The notes under the pieces were generated by a model. It was not told the origin of the DNA. It made no database searches and worked only from the letters and a program-made list of their open reading frames with translations. Below, piece by piece: positions 1 to 11,819 of a DNA stretch of 64,000 nt (positions are counted from its first letter, which is position 1; each line of letters opens with the position of its first letter). The translations under genes were made by a program, and so were the position numbers. Source of the stretch: Diphasiastrum complanatum (taxonomy: Eukaryota; Streptophyta; Lycopodiopsida; Lycopodiales; Lycopodiaceae); NCBI GenBank assembly GCA_029204225.1, contig CM055100.1, forward strand, positions 19,334,341 to 19,398,340, in the 5' to 3' direction.

Positions 1-1
1 T

Positions 2-451
2 AAAGGCAATTGCCAGCTTGGCAAGAATTTTCCCTGCTAAGGAAACGAGGGTAGTCAAAGCACTAACTGGACAGGTTGCAAACAAAGAATTCTCTGTAGC
101 AGCAAGAAGCTGCACTAGCATTGCAGAAGTTTACAGTTCATGAAAATTACCTCTGTGTGCAGCACTCAAAGACCATTTTAGAAGCTTCTGGAGCACCCTT
201 TTTGGTGCAGTTGGCCTATTTTGGAGATGAAGCCCAGGTTCCTGCCATTATCTTGTTGTGCTATATAGCCTTGAATGCTGGGGATGATGAAGCCTTGAAG
301 AAGGCAGAGGTGTTGCAGGCTTTGCAGAGTTCATCAAGGGCCGCTACAATTATGCAAATAGCGTCCGTGCGGGAGATTTTACCCTCATGCAATAGAGAAT
401 CTTGGACTTTATCAACCAGGCAGTGTTCATCTTCATGACGACTTTGTGTAG
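2..451 (+). pseudogene. 3' end of an ARO-like armadillo repeat gene, two frame breaks
   Basis: Reading in three successive frames gives the C-terminal armadillo repeats of an ARO (armadillo-repeat-only) type plant protein: LARIFPAKETRVVKAL, then AALALQKFTVHENYLC and HSKTILEASGAPFLVQL, then CYIALNAGDDEALKKAEVL, ending GLYQPGSVHLHDDFV before TAG at 449-451. ARO proteins are known as armadillo scaffolds in polarised plant cell growth; the family call is from recalled motifs (HSKTI, ALV/ILLCYIA, LYQ near the C-terminus). The frame changes near position 100 and again near 385. Each break is a 1-2 base indel in otherwise well preserved coding sequence, so this is either a young pseudogene or an assembly error. 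The upstream part lies outside the window. Confidence 0.75.
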
Positions 452-3099
452 ATATACTCTCTATTTGTTGTGAAATTAAAAGAGAATGTGTTCTTTTCAA
501 ATATGTGAGCTCTTTAGAACAAGTTTACGTACGATTCTTTCAAGCAACGAGGATGCTGATAATAATGCAACCGATTTGAATGAAATTTGTGATTCCATAT
601 ATTGATCATTTGATGCTTTTGTTAAGTTATTGAACTTTTTATTCATTGTTATGGTGATGGGAGTCGCATCAGCATATTAGCTTGAGGTCATCTATAGGTT
701 AGACTAGGTCAGGTTTAAGGGTTACAGTTTTGATAAAAGTTTGTAGTCAGAGTTTATAAATCTCAACATTATTTGCATGCCTCATAATCCTTAAAACATG
801 TCTGATTCTGTTGAAAAGTATGGAGCGATGACTTTCTCAATTTTACAGGTTTTCTGTTTTTTTACAACAGTAGAGATGCTTTTTAAATCAATTGAGTAAT
901 TTAATTATGTTGTTACTTCATGAGGATTAGTCTTTTAAGTAAATCATGAAAAAGATTTCATCTGTTTTGGACACTACTGGTTCTGTTGTTGGTATTTTGG
1001 CTTTTGGTGTGTTCAAGATAATTGATAAGAGAATTCAGATGAGCCGAAGCTTAAAGGAGCTCAAGTCATATCTAGTACGGTGTACATTTTTTTCATCTGT
1101 TCTTAAACTCTTGTTTACAAATTAAGGTTCATGGTGTTGCTTTAGTTTTTTGCTTCTTTTAGGTTTTTTCTTGGTTTTTTGTTGGTTATTAGTTACTCCC
1201 TGGTTAGGATGATGAAGTTGATGGTCTAAGACCTTGTGGTATAGGGTTGAAGATTGCATGTTTCGATTGTTATGTGGCATTATCCTAGACATAACATCCA
1301 TAAATTATATCTAGTGTTGTGTATATTACCTTAGTTGCCCATTCCGGAACGGGACCCCCAAAAAAGTTTAAAAAATACTTATTTGTTTACAAAGAAATAA
1401 CCATATCCTGAGAGTTAATATCCAAAGAACTAACAACCATACGCCAGAGTTTAAAATAGCTTAAATGTAAAAAAAAATAGCACAGAAAAGAATTAGCTGT
1501 AAACTATCTAGAGAATTCAAACCTGATAAATACAACCAAAAACCAAATTTGGAGGACTTCAGTGCCTCTAAAGTCAGACTCCCAAAGAATGTTTATGTAA
1601 CTGAATAGAATTTTCTACGTCTGTCTATTCTGTCTGTTGACTCTATTCTACCTTAACAAAAACGCATTAGCAGGGGTCTGTTCATCTCCTTAGGCTTTGT
1701 TTCACATCTTCAGGATGGACTGAAGCTTTGTGTTTTCGGATGGGGGCCGACGAGATCAGGATGAGAATAACAGCTGTCTCTGATTATATGCATGCATCCC
1801 ATTTCTGGGTGGAAGAGCTATGTCAGCCATCAGCAAGTGTTCATTGCTTAAACTGAAAACACTGTTAACTTTCAAATAAAACCCATGGAACTTACTTCAT
1901 GAGTAAAAGTTTCCTTCAAGTTTTTTGAGCTAAAATAAAAATACATTCCAGATGCAAAAGTCCCTCCACAGAATTTACCTGCCCGGTAACCCATGAAAAT
2001 CGATAACCAGAAATTTACAGGCCCATAAAGATTTGATTGCTGGTAGATCTTTTAGTTTTATGAATCAAGATATCATAAAAAATGATGCATGAAAACCTTT
2101 TAGAACCCATATATGATCGTTTTGTGTAAGAGCAATTGATACTCATATATTGTTTTTCTTGAGACCTTCACTGGTAGTTTGGATAATTTTGAAATTACAG
2201 TGAGCCCTTCTCAAATGACTAACTAAACTAGCGGGATTTGTGGCATAGGTTAAGCGCATACAAGACATATAGGTGTGAAGAAAAATGGCATTGCTTGCAT
2301 GAATTTCTTGGATTGATGTATCCTGAGAGTTATTTCCTGGCTTATTCTTTCCTGAAAACCCTGATTCTGAACTCTGCCTGAACCACTGATTCTTAAGCCT
2401 TCCTAATACAAATTCCAAATTCATATAACACCATATAGATGAGAAAAAAAAAAAAGTTTTGACCCAGTACGTTCTGGAATGAACGGTACGATACGTACAG
2501 TACGTTCTGATGGGTTTCTATCTACACAACTATATCAGGAATGGGATCTAGGACCATTAACATCAATAGGCTTTAATATTAAACTTGCTGATCAACTTTG
2601 TGTAAAACCCCTTAGAATAATTGAAGACGTTCACGTGAAGGTCGTTGATCTATGATTTGTGGTTATCTTCACCGTCCTAGAATTACCCGAATCTCATTCT
2701 GATTATTTTTTTATTAAATTAATTTTCTTGTCAAAAATCATTTTTATTTTATACAGTTCAATAAAAATTCATAAATTTATAAATTTTATTGGACTGTTTT
2801 TTTCTCACCATCATGATAAGGTATTTCACAAGGATCTGAATTGACATTTGCATATTAAATTGTTCTTTCGTAAAATCACTTTTATTATTTATTTTCAATC
2901 AATAATACGTGGAGCAGGAGATTCAGTTAGTCTGGATTCGGAAGCTGAAATTTGACTTTTGCCATCAATAGGTTGAGCTAAAGCATTTACAACACACCCA
3001 AATAATCGTCACTTATTGGTATTTGAGCAATTCCATATTGAAAATGGCCAAAGTATGCCCCCATGCTTTTGTTTTGAGAGTTAAAGCATTCACAATGAT
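452..3099. other. Non-coding stretch, no gene seen
   Basis: AT-rich sequence downstream of the ARO-like remnant. No open frame resembles a known protein. Two short patches (1345-1360 and 2465-2515) contain GTTCCGG/GTTCTGG-like palindromic bits similar to the ends of the hAT element in the 46-52 kb region, but neither is enough to call an element. Confidence 0.4.
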
Positions 3100-4120
3100 G
3101 AGTTAGCATGTATCGATAAAAGCATTAAGGAGGTAGAACTTGTTCAAGTTATACTTAATGGCCTGTTGGATGATCATGCTAATCTTGTTCAAAGTTTTGC
3201 TATTCAAAAGACTTTGCCAAGTATTGTGGATTTGCAAGAGATCTTGGTGAATGAGGAGTATAGGCTTCAATCAAGAGGAGGTGGATCTACATCGACCTCT
3301 CATTATGAAGAGGAGGCTATGTTCATCAAAGACAAGTTCAAGGGCAAAGGCAAAGGCAAGTGATCTAAAGGGCAAGATCAAGGCGAGACTTCCTCTTTTG
3401 GCAAAAAGAAAGATAATTCTAAGTTGAAATGCTTTTATTGTGGAATCAAAGGGCATTTTGCTAATGAATGTTTGAAGAAGCAAAGAGATGAAGGTAACAA
3501 GCAAAGCAACTTTATTACTAATGATGAGGATCTAGGTGGTTGTGATTATCTTTTGATGTGTTCTTCAAGTCAAATATCAAGTGAAGGGGACAAAGATTCA
3601 TGGTGGATTGATAGTGGAGCTAGTTCACACATGACTAGTCACAAGGAGTTCTTTACTTCTTTGGTCACTTATGATGGAGACAAGAAAGTGATACACATGG
3701 CCAATGGTGGTGAGTGTGTGATTGAAGGTATTGGTTCAATTCCTATTTGTCTTTCTACTAATAGGACAACAATACTTGATGGTGTTCTTTACATTCCTTC
3801 ACTTTCAAAGAATTTGTTAAGTGTTGGTCAAATGATAGAGAAAGGATACATGGTAAAGTTTGGTGGTGATGCTTGTTTCATTACAAAGGAGGAAATCTTG
3901 GTTGCTAGGGGCAATAGACAAGGTAGACTTTTCAAGCTTGTTGATGCTTTTGTTATGGCTAACAAAAAGGATGGAATGGAAAAGGAGATTAGTCTAAACT
4001 TTCCAAAGTTCCCTTTTAGCATCAATAAGATTGGTGGATCTTATGCAAAGTCTAACAAGCTTCCTTATGCTAGATCTAGGTCAAGATCTAATATGCTTGT
4101 TGGCGATGTTCATCTCTTGT
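3100..4120 (+). pseudogene. Ty1/copia gag-protease remnant
   Basis: Two reading frames cover a copia Gag C-terminus and protease. The Gag part has ANLVQSFAIQKTLPSI and a basic GKGKGK tract. A CCHC zinc knuckle (CFYCGIKGHFANEC, about 3430) follows after a stop at 3361. The aspartic protease signature WWIDSGASSHMT lies at about 3603-3640, and LYIPSLSKNLLSVGQM is the usual downstream block. The expected GAG-pre-integrase and integrase do not follow. Instead the sequence passes into the eroded RT-like frame described next. An antisense relative of the same family lies at 53914-55200. No LTRs were found. Confidence 0.8.
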
Positions 4121-5540
4121 GCTAACTTGGCTAGTCTTGAGGATAATGATGGTGTTTCAATGGTTCTTCATGGCAAGTGCAAGCATGCAAAAGGTAAGGA
4201 AAGAGCTAACTTCATCAATGGAGGTGCAGGTTCTTCCTTGGAAAAGATTGTTGGTAATGATTTCTTTGATCATATGGAAAAAGATGTTGCTAGGTGCATG
4301 CATGAAGGAGGTGGTTCTTCTACATTCTTTTGTGATGAGTCCAAGAAAGTCATTTTTGCAGCAAGTGGAGTCACGTGCCTTCATAAAGAGAGTTATCAAG
4401 AGACTTGGTGAGGGAGATAGTCACAAGTCAAGAAGAAGAGAAGTATGTGAAGAGTTCAAAGTAGGATGTACTTTGAATGATGTCATTGTGAATGATAGTA
4501 AGGAAGAATCATTATCATATGAGTCATTACCTAAATCATTGAGTAGAAGGTCTTGTTTGAAAAAAGAGAGTACTTCAATAATCCTTATGTTGAAGGTGCT
4601 AGTTATTTTTTTCATGGCTTCTAATGATTTTGAGGTTTCTACTTCTTATGATGCAATCATTAAGAGGGAGTCATATGAAGGAAAGAGCAATGGAAGATTG
4701 GTTCTTGGGAAGATCCAAGGCATGGATCTCACAAAGTTGGTTGGAGAAGACTACATGGAGCAAATCGAGAGGCAATTTCTTCAAGGCAAGGGAGATCTCA
4801 TTAGTGAGCTTATTGAGGTTTGTTATGGACTCAAGAAGGCTGGATTTCTCAGGCTTGATACTCATCTTTGCCTACTTTACTTCATGTTGGATGGAAAATT
4901 TGGAATGTATCTTTCGATTTATGATGGTGACATTGGTGGCATTGATTTCACTAACCTTTGTGGAAATTCGAGATCAAGCATTGATGAGATCTTGTTGGAT
5001 CTAGATCATATGTTTGAGAGAGAGTATTTACAGAGGGTGAAGTCTAAAGATATTCATATCTTTGATATCTTTGATGTTCAAGAGAAAGGTAAGCACGTGG
5101 AAGCGACTCGCCTTGCTTTACTCACATGTTTTGGAGAAACTTCTTGTGTAGATGATGCTATGCAAATGGATATTGGTTCTCATGGTTTTCATGCTGGAAA
5201 ATCAAGTAAGATCTAGAAAAGAGTTCCTAGTCAGTGGCTTTGATGGTCAAGTGGAAGATCAAGGGGTTGGTCTCAATGGGCTTCAACAACACAAAAGGAA
5301 AGGTGGCAATTTGGAGCTAGTCAAGAGCATGAAAGGAAGGTTATTTTGCAAAGATGTTATAGATCTGTTTCTGCAGGAGTCTTTAAACTCAAGTAAGGTC
5401 AAAGGAGAAGCAAGGAAGTGTTGCTCAAATTTACTTTACTTGTTCTATCTCATGTTTGAGCTATTTCATGTGAATGTGTGCAAATTGTCAAGATGTGGAC
5501 AAACTAGCTACATTGTCTTGCAATATCTTATTGTTTGAGT
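4121..5540 (+). pseudogene. Long open frame from a decayed copia reverse transcriptase
   Basis: An open frame runs about 365 codons (4119-5216). Its C-terminal half aligns in spacing with copia RT: a DYMEQ block, CYGLKKAG in place of the usual LYGLKQAP, IYDGDIGGIDFTNLCGNSR in place of the block that carries catalytic YVDD, then SSIDEILLDLDHMFE. Both catalytic aspartates of YVDD are gone, so it cannot be an active RT. The N-terminal part (4119-4400) is better coding in another frame and is not recognised. Integrase is missing between protease and RT. Either drift by chance kept the frame open or the segment was rearranged. Confidence 0.5.
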
Positions 5541-5699
5541 TGTACTAGCATTCTTGGCTGGTTTTGCTGATGGAAATGAACCTAATGGAGGTTCATTATA
5601 TCACTCATCCATGCCTAAGTTCTCAAGTGTTGAGCTACTTGGTGCCAATACTTGGAGATTGTCAATTTTTGGTGAATTCATGGTCATTTTCTTGTAGGA

Positions 5700-6530
5700 A
5701 GAGAGATATACTCGTTCATGGACTGTTTCACAGGGTATAATCAAATAGCAATGCCAAGAAAGATAAGTTGAAAACTACCTTCACAACCACATTTGGAACC
5801 TTCGCTTATCACGTCATGCCATTTGGACTAACTAATGCCCCTACCACATATCAACGTTTTATGAATCAACACTTTGAGGACATTTTAGGTGCCAAAGTGA
5901 AAATTTTTGTTGATGATCTTTGTGGAGCTTCATCCCTTTCAGAACACCTAGTTGTACTAGAAAATTGCTTTGAGAAATACGCAACAACGTGCATGGCCCT
6001 AAATGCCAACAAATGTCTATTTGGAATCACTTACGAAGTTTTACTAGGGCACGTAATTAGTCGATATGGGATGGCCACTGAACCTGAGAAAATCGCAATG
6101 TTGTTAGCTATAATGACACCCACCAAGGTGTAACAACTGCAGTCCTTCCTAGGTTCCTTTGGATACTACAAGTGATATGTGATAGCATATGCATCACGTA
6201 TCTATCCCATGACTAGTTTGCTCTGAGAAGATACGAAGTGGGATTGGACCAATGAATGTGAACAAGCATTTAAAGACTTGAAAAAAGCACTAGTTGAGGC
6301 ACCAATCCTGAAACCACCTATGTATGACAAGCCATTTCATGTATTTACCAGTACTACTATTACCTGTATTAATTGTTGTCTATCCCAAGTGTGGGACAAA
6401 GTTTATCACCTCATCGTGTTCACAAGAAGGAAATTGAAAGTAGCCAAACTAAACTATTCCAAAGCCGAAAGAATATGCTTAGGATTAGCTTGTGCCGCTA
6501 CCCACCAGATCGATTGATAAAATGGATCTT
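5700..6530 (+). pseudogene. Ty3/gypsy reverse transcriptase and RNase H remnant
   Basis: RT blocks are visible in order: SFMDCFTGYNQIAMP near 5716, KTTFTTTFGTFAYHVMPFGL (from 5768), then KIFVDDL, where the usual YVDD tyrosine is phenylalanine, and LGHVISRYGM. After a stop at 6131 a decayed RNase H follows: DLKKALVEAPIL, YDKPFHVFTSTT and RKLKVAKLNYSKAERICLGL. Several stops and frame changes separate the blocks. No gag or protease was seen upstream; the sequence before 5700 belongs to copia debris. Confidence 0.8.
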
Positions 6531-7936
6531 TACCCTCCAAGAATTTGATTACAAACTTGAAAGCAAGCCACCACATTTACAGGAGTTGAATGACATCATT
6601 TGCGAACTAGGCAACATAAAGATTGAGGATAGCAATTGGGAGACTGACCAAGTAAGAGACCTTATGAAAATAGACACAACTATGATACCTGAGTGGTACA
6701 ACAATATAGCCACCAATCTTTTGACACTCACAGTACCAGAATCCATGTCCTATCAAGAAAAGAGGAAGCTACAGTTGCAAGCCTTTAGATTCTCATTAAT
6801 AAGGGGTGTCTTATACAGGCGAGGGATAGAAGGACTATATAGACGATGTATCACCCCCGAACATGTTGGTTTTGTTTTAGAAGAATGTCATGATTCAGCC
6901 TGTGAAGTCCATTTTGTGGGACAATTAACGGCACAAAAGGTCCTCAGGGCCAGATATTGGTGGCCTACTATATTTCATGATGCTCATCTATATGTGCATA
7001 GTTGCGATATTTGCCAAAGGATTGATCCGCAAGCCAATCGGACACGTTCTTTAGTACCAATACAAGTGATGCTACCATTTGAAAAATGGGAATTAGACTT
7101 CATGGTACCTATACCCTACATCATCAAGTAGAAAGCACTACATAGTTGTAGCCACTGACTACTTTACCAAGTGGGTAGAAGCCAGAGCAGTAGCAAAAGA
7201 TAATGCCAAAGAGACAACATGGTCCTTGTTGGAACAAGTAATAAGTAGATTTGGAACTCCCAAAGAGTTAGTATCTGATAGAGGGACACACTTCCTTAAC
7301 AAAACTATTAAAGCCTTGACTGAGCAATTGTTGATCAAACACCGGAAAAGTACCCCATATCAACCACAAGCCAATGGCCAAGCTGAGAGTACAAACAAAC
7401 AACACCTATCTATTTTGAAAAAAACTGTGGCTGAAAGCAAAAGGGATTAGGACCGTAAGTTATATGTTGCATTATGGGCTTACAACATCACCTATAAAGT
7501 TAGCACTAACCATACTGCCTTTTTCCTAGTTTATGGACAAGAGTGTGTTATACCCATAGAGATTGAACTCCCCACCATCCGATTTGCCATGGTACACGAC
7601 CTAGGGGAAAAAGAGGCACTACAGCAACGCATTGATACACTACAAGAGTTGGACGAACAACGATTGACTTCCTTGACCCACCAAGAAACATACAAAAAAT
7701 GGATAAAGACCATACACGATAGGGAAATGCTGGAGTACAAGTTCACTAAGGGACAACTAGTACTATATTATGATGTGAGGAATGAGTTGATGTCTCAAAA
7801 GTTCGGGATGAGATGGGAGGGACCATACATTGTCCAAAAATTGTATGATAATAACACAATTACATTGATAGAGTTGAGTGGGAAAGTGTTCAGGCATCGT
7901 GTGAACCTGAACAAATTGAAGACCTACTATGTATAA
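6530..7936 (+). pseudogene. Ty3/gypsy integrase
   Basis: The HHCC zinc-binding domain (HVGFVLEECHDSACEVHF ... SCDICQRIDPQ, about 6858-7030) is followed by the catalytic core: WELDFMVPI carries the first Asp, SDRGTHF (about 7276) the second, and NGQAESTNK (about 7372) the Glu. The C-terminal domain runs to the stop at 7934-7936 and ends KFGMRWEGPYIVQKL ... FRHRVNLNKLKTYYV. Stops at 7129-7131 and 7448-7450 break the frame. The C-terminal GPY/F-like block suits gypsy elements; the lineage cannot be fixed by eye. Confidence 0.85.
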
Positions 7937-8521
7937 AGATCAACACTCTTGTACAATGTATAATAGAATTTTGTTTTGTTTCAAGTACCCGGTTATATTA
8001 GGGTAAAGGAGGAGTATCTGAGACTATGCAACTATGGCACAAGAACAACCGGGATCCATCAGAATGATTCAAGAAAAAGGGCCTCTAACACAAGCAATCA
8101 ATCCTTATGTAAGAAGTTTTGAGTGGGAACCCCAAGAATCATAACTATGGATAGATTCATGACTAATGTGGGAATGAATACCCAACATTCTTAGTCTTTT
8201 TATGGGCACACCAAACCATCCGTCACATACTTGTTAACTAAGAATACAATACTCCTTGTCGTTCACACTATGACCTCAACAGTCCTTTCATGAACATGGA
8301 TATCATATATGAGTGGGTCCTAGAAGATATTGCCACAACCATTCCAACCCATCGCACAATCTATCTATATTTTTCACCATCTCGATGCAATGTTCCTAGA
8401 AGATATCGGTCATGAATCACCAATTTCTTGGGGGATTAAATTGGGGGGAATCCTTGACATGGTATAATTAACCTCACCTGTTACTCGAAAGGGGCTCGAC
8501 CTCCAACTTAAACCATAGAGA

Positions 8522-8570
8522 GAAAAAAAAAAAAAAAAAAGGGGGGGGGGGGGGAGGGGGGGGGGGGGGG
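8522..8570 (+). repeat. Long homopurine tract A18-G14-A-G15
   Basis: A run of 18 A is followed by 14 G, one A and 15 G. It sits between the gypsy integrase and a second RNase H. It could be an expanded polypurine tract, a quadruplex-forming run or a sequencing/assembly artefact; its exact length is doubtful. Confidence 0.8.
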
Positions 8571-8594
8571 TGCTACTTGTACATAAGAGGATGA

Positions 8595-9090
8595 ATGAAA
8601 ATGGAAATCACATCTGGCAAAGGAGTATACATCCTAACAGTTGATGGGGCATGTAGACATCATACAAAAGAAGGTGCAATAGGGACGAGTTTGACGAATC
8701 CAAAAGGTGAAGAAATAGCTAGCATGGGAGTATATTTGGCAACACAGTTTATGAACAACACTATAGAATCTAAGAGTGTCATACTAGGACTACACATGGC
8801 TGATACCAAAAGAGAGCCATCTTAGGGTGTTCAAGGATTCACAGTTATTAATATATGGGGTGACCAATAGGTATCATCTAAAAGACTGAAGATTGAAAAC
8901 CTACGCCTTGGCCATACATCAATTGATGCAAGAGTTTACTATAGTGGAATGGATGCATACCCCGCATAACGAGAATGTGAGAGCCGACGAGCTAGCCAAC
9001 TTATCGTACAGTCAAGACGTCTATCATAATTATGGACCTAACAAATCCACTCCTCCTCTGATACCGCTCCTGAACTATGGGCACAAATGA
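8595..9090 (+). pseudogene. Second RNase H domain of plant gypsy type (aRNH-like)
   Basis: The RNase H fold signature is complete but split over two frames: LTVDGACRHHTKEGAIGTSL (first catalytic Asp at about 8641), TIESKSVILGLHMA (Glu), VFKDSQLLIYGVTNRYHLKD (second Asp at about 8836), and HTPHNENVRADELANLSY at the C-terminus. This is the type often called archaeal-like RNase H, known in Tat-lineage elements, where it normally lies between the ordinary RNase H and integrase. Here it lies about 650 bp downstream of the integrase stop. It may be part of the same element or a separate fragment. Confidence 0.75.
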
Positions 9091-11183
9091 AGACTGAGTC
9101 TATGTATGGCATAAGATGGATAGAAAGCCTATTAACTCACCTATCTCAAACGTCTCCTTGTCTCCTACAAGACCTACATCAACTGATGAGCCAAGAACTA
9201 ACCAAGACCCGTTTCTGGACACACCAACATGACATAGCACAAGGATTGATGCACATCGCTTGACGCAACACACATACCTTAACACTAGAAAAATCATCTG
9301 AGCATGCACACCACTCGTATGGTTGCTGTTTAGTGAAAAGAGGGGGCTCAATCACCAAAATTGTGGAATTACAAGTTGAAAATCAAATGGCTAAGGTTAA
9401 GGGAGTCTACAAAATGCAACATCAAAAAGAGGACCAATATCAAAGAAAGAAGAAAAAAGAGAGCATGACTTCATGACCACATGGACAATGGACCAAAGGC
9501 TAGAGAAATTAGCCATGGGCCCTCCTAATAGCCACATGGAAAAAGGACAAATTGATTTTAAATGCCAAAGGGAGGCCAAAATCAAAGTTGAGGCTTCATG
9601 AAGAGGCTTAAAGGGTAAAACTCACATGGCACTAGTTATGAGGCAAATTCTATTAGCCACATGCCAAAAAGGCCAAATCAACTTTAATGGAAAATCAAGG
9701 TGGAAGGTCCCTTAATTGTGGATTTGGTGATTCAAGCATTTAAAGAACCCATATGCCAAAAACAAATAGGCATGAGGGATTCTTTTCTAGGCACATACTA
9801 AAGGTTCAATCAACATTCAATACCTCAAAAGTGACAGGTGCAAAGCCGAGAAAAGTGAAGAGAGGAGCACAATGGCAAAATGACGGAAAACTATTTGAAA
9901 AAAAATACCAAAAAACAAAAAGAAAAAAAAACGGGAATCGTCTAAACCAAGATAAAACACCTCCACTCAACAACACCAAACCTTTTTAGCCTGCACTCGT
10001 AAAACTGGAAGACATAAAAAAAAAAGAGATAAAGCGGTGAAATGATCACTAAATCACAACCTATATGTGTGATAATGACTTTTGAAGAGAAGGATGTGTC
10101 TAAGGGTTTACTTGAGAGGGGTTAACAGTGTCATCCTCATGCACTAAGAAAAGCATTTTTCTAGGAGGCACAAGAAAGGAAACATGTAAGGGGCTTGTCT
10201 AAGCATTGTACCTACAAGCTAAAGAGTTTTTTTATGCCAACAGTTGGAAAGTCATCTAGAGCATGTAATACCATCCTAAGGGCTTTATACTGCAATATTT
10301 TAAAGCTCACCTTAGACTGACCATACTTGAAATACCAATCTAATGTGCTGTGACTAGATCCCAAGAGAGAGACATGAATTTGTGTAAACATCAATGAAAG
10401 TCATAACAATAGATGCTATCATTAGTTGTCTCAAGAAGATGACTTATGAACAAAAAGTTTGAATGGGTCATCGACTTTTGTAGTTTCTCTTGTCATCAGA
10501 AAGCAAGCCATGATAAGTGAACTCTAGATGAAAGGAATACACATTCTAGAACCATTTTGGGAAATGAGGGACCAACAATGATGAGTTATGATCAAGACCA
10601 CACCTACTCCACAAGAAAATAACACATACACCCTTCATAAATGGGGTCGTTACTAGTCAAGCATGTGAGGAATCAAGGGACATACAGATAAACCTCTAAG
10701 ATATCAGTGCAGAGAAGAGTGAATAGGAGAGAGTGGAATGTTTTAAAAGTTCAATAGCTAAGTCTTATGAAATCTTTGACAAATAGAGACTTGTTTAGAA
10801 CAAGACCCGCACCTTCTAGAGTTGTTGAGAAGCTTAAAACTTCCATCCATGCTGAGTAAGGGTCTTTGCCACTAGTACCCCTAGAACAATGCTACTTACA
10901 GTGAGATAAAGGGCCTAAAAATCAAGGCATGACAGATGAGTGTCAACCACGGCGATATTGTCCCATACTTCGCTTCACTGGACTCTACGTGACAATCATA
11001 GGACTCGATACCATAGAACGTGGCCTTCAAACTGGAGACTTAGCACTAGAGGTCGATAACACTCTCTATATATATGCCCACAAGTTTTTATAGGAATCAT
11101 GGAGAGGCTTACAGCCAGATGTTGTCATGATGAATATGATCCAACACCGTACTTAAAATCTTGTAATGATAACGTTGTAATTT
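9091..11183. other. Non-coding retroelement debris
   Basis: No frame is recognisable. The stretch 9400-10030 is purine-rich with repeated words such as GCCACATGG and AAAGGCCAAA, consistent with the 3' untranslated part of the gypsy element. No LTR pair or tRNA gene was seen. Confidence 0.35.
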
Positions 11184-11690
11184 AATTGATCTATGTAGAT
11201 GATCTCATTTTAAGTGGAAATTGTGTAAAAGGCATTGATAGGACCAAACTAGATCTTAGCAAAGATTTCAAAATGGTAGATATGTTACATGACATTTTGG
11301 CTATAGAGGTAGTTAGAAGTTCAACTTCTAGTTTTATTTTTCAATCCAAGTATGCTCAGTTTTTTCAATACTCAAAATATTTCATAAGGATAGTTGCAAG
11401 CATATAGACATTCCATTGGAGCAACATGTAAAAGAAAGGAGGAATCATTCTTTAAAGACACCACTCTCTTTAGGAAACTTATAGGCTCATTGATCTGGAT
11501 GACTATCACTAGAATTAATCTAAGCTATTACGTATGTAAAAATGTCAATACATGCAAGCACCTTTAGCTATGCATTGGCAACAAGCCAAAAGAATACTTA
11601 GATACATCTCATGCACACCTGATTTTGGCATAGTTCATGGGGGTGATTCATTAACTTGCATGCTTTTAGTGATTTGGATGAAGGACAAGA
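11184..11690 (+). pseudogene. Copia RT/RNase H fragment
   Basis: The block IYVDDLILSGN (from 11189) is the copia RT catalytic motif, followed by a decayed palm region. Further downstream in other frames are TLFRKLIGSLIWMTITRI and AMHWQQAKRILRYISCTPDF, the conserved start of copia RNase H. Stops and frame shifts interrupt it. Neither integrase nor LTR is attached. Confidence 0.75.
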
Positions 11691-11757
11691 AATGAACAAG
11701 TGCATTTGCAACATTCATAAAAAAATGAAAACTTCCTTGGTTAACTAAAAACATGAA

Positions 11758-11761
<4 letters not shown>

Positions 11762-11817
<56 letters not shown>
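11762..11817. repeat. (CT)n microsatellite
   Basis: About 28 perfect CT units directly downstream of the copia fragment. Confidence 0.95.
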
Positions 11818-11819
<2 letters not shown>

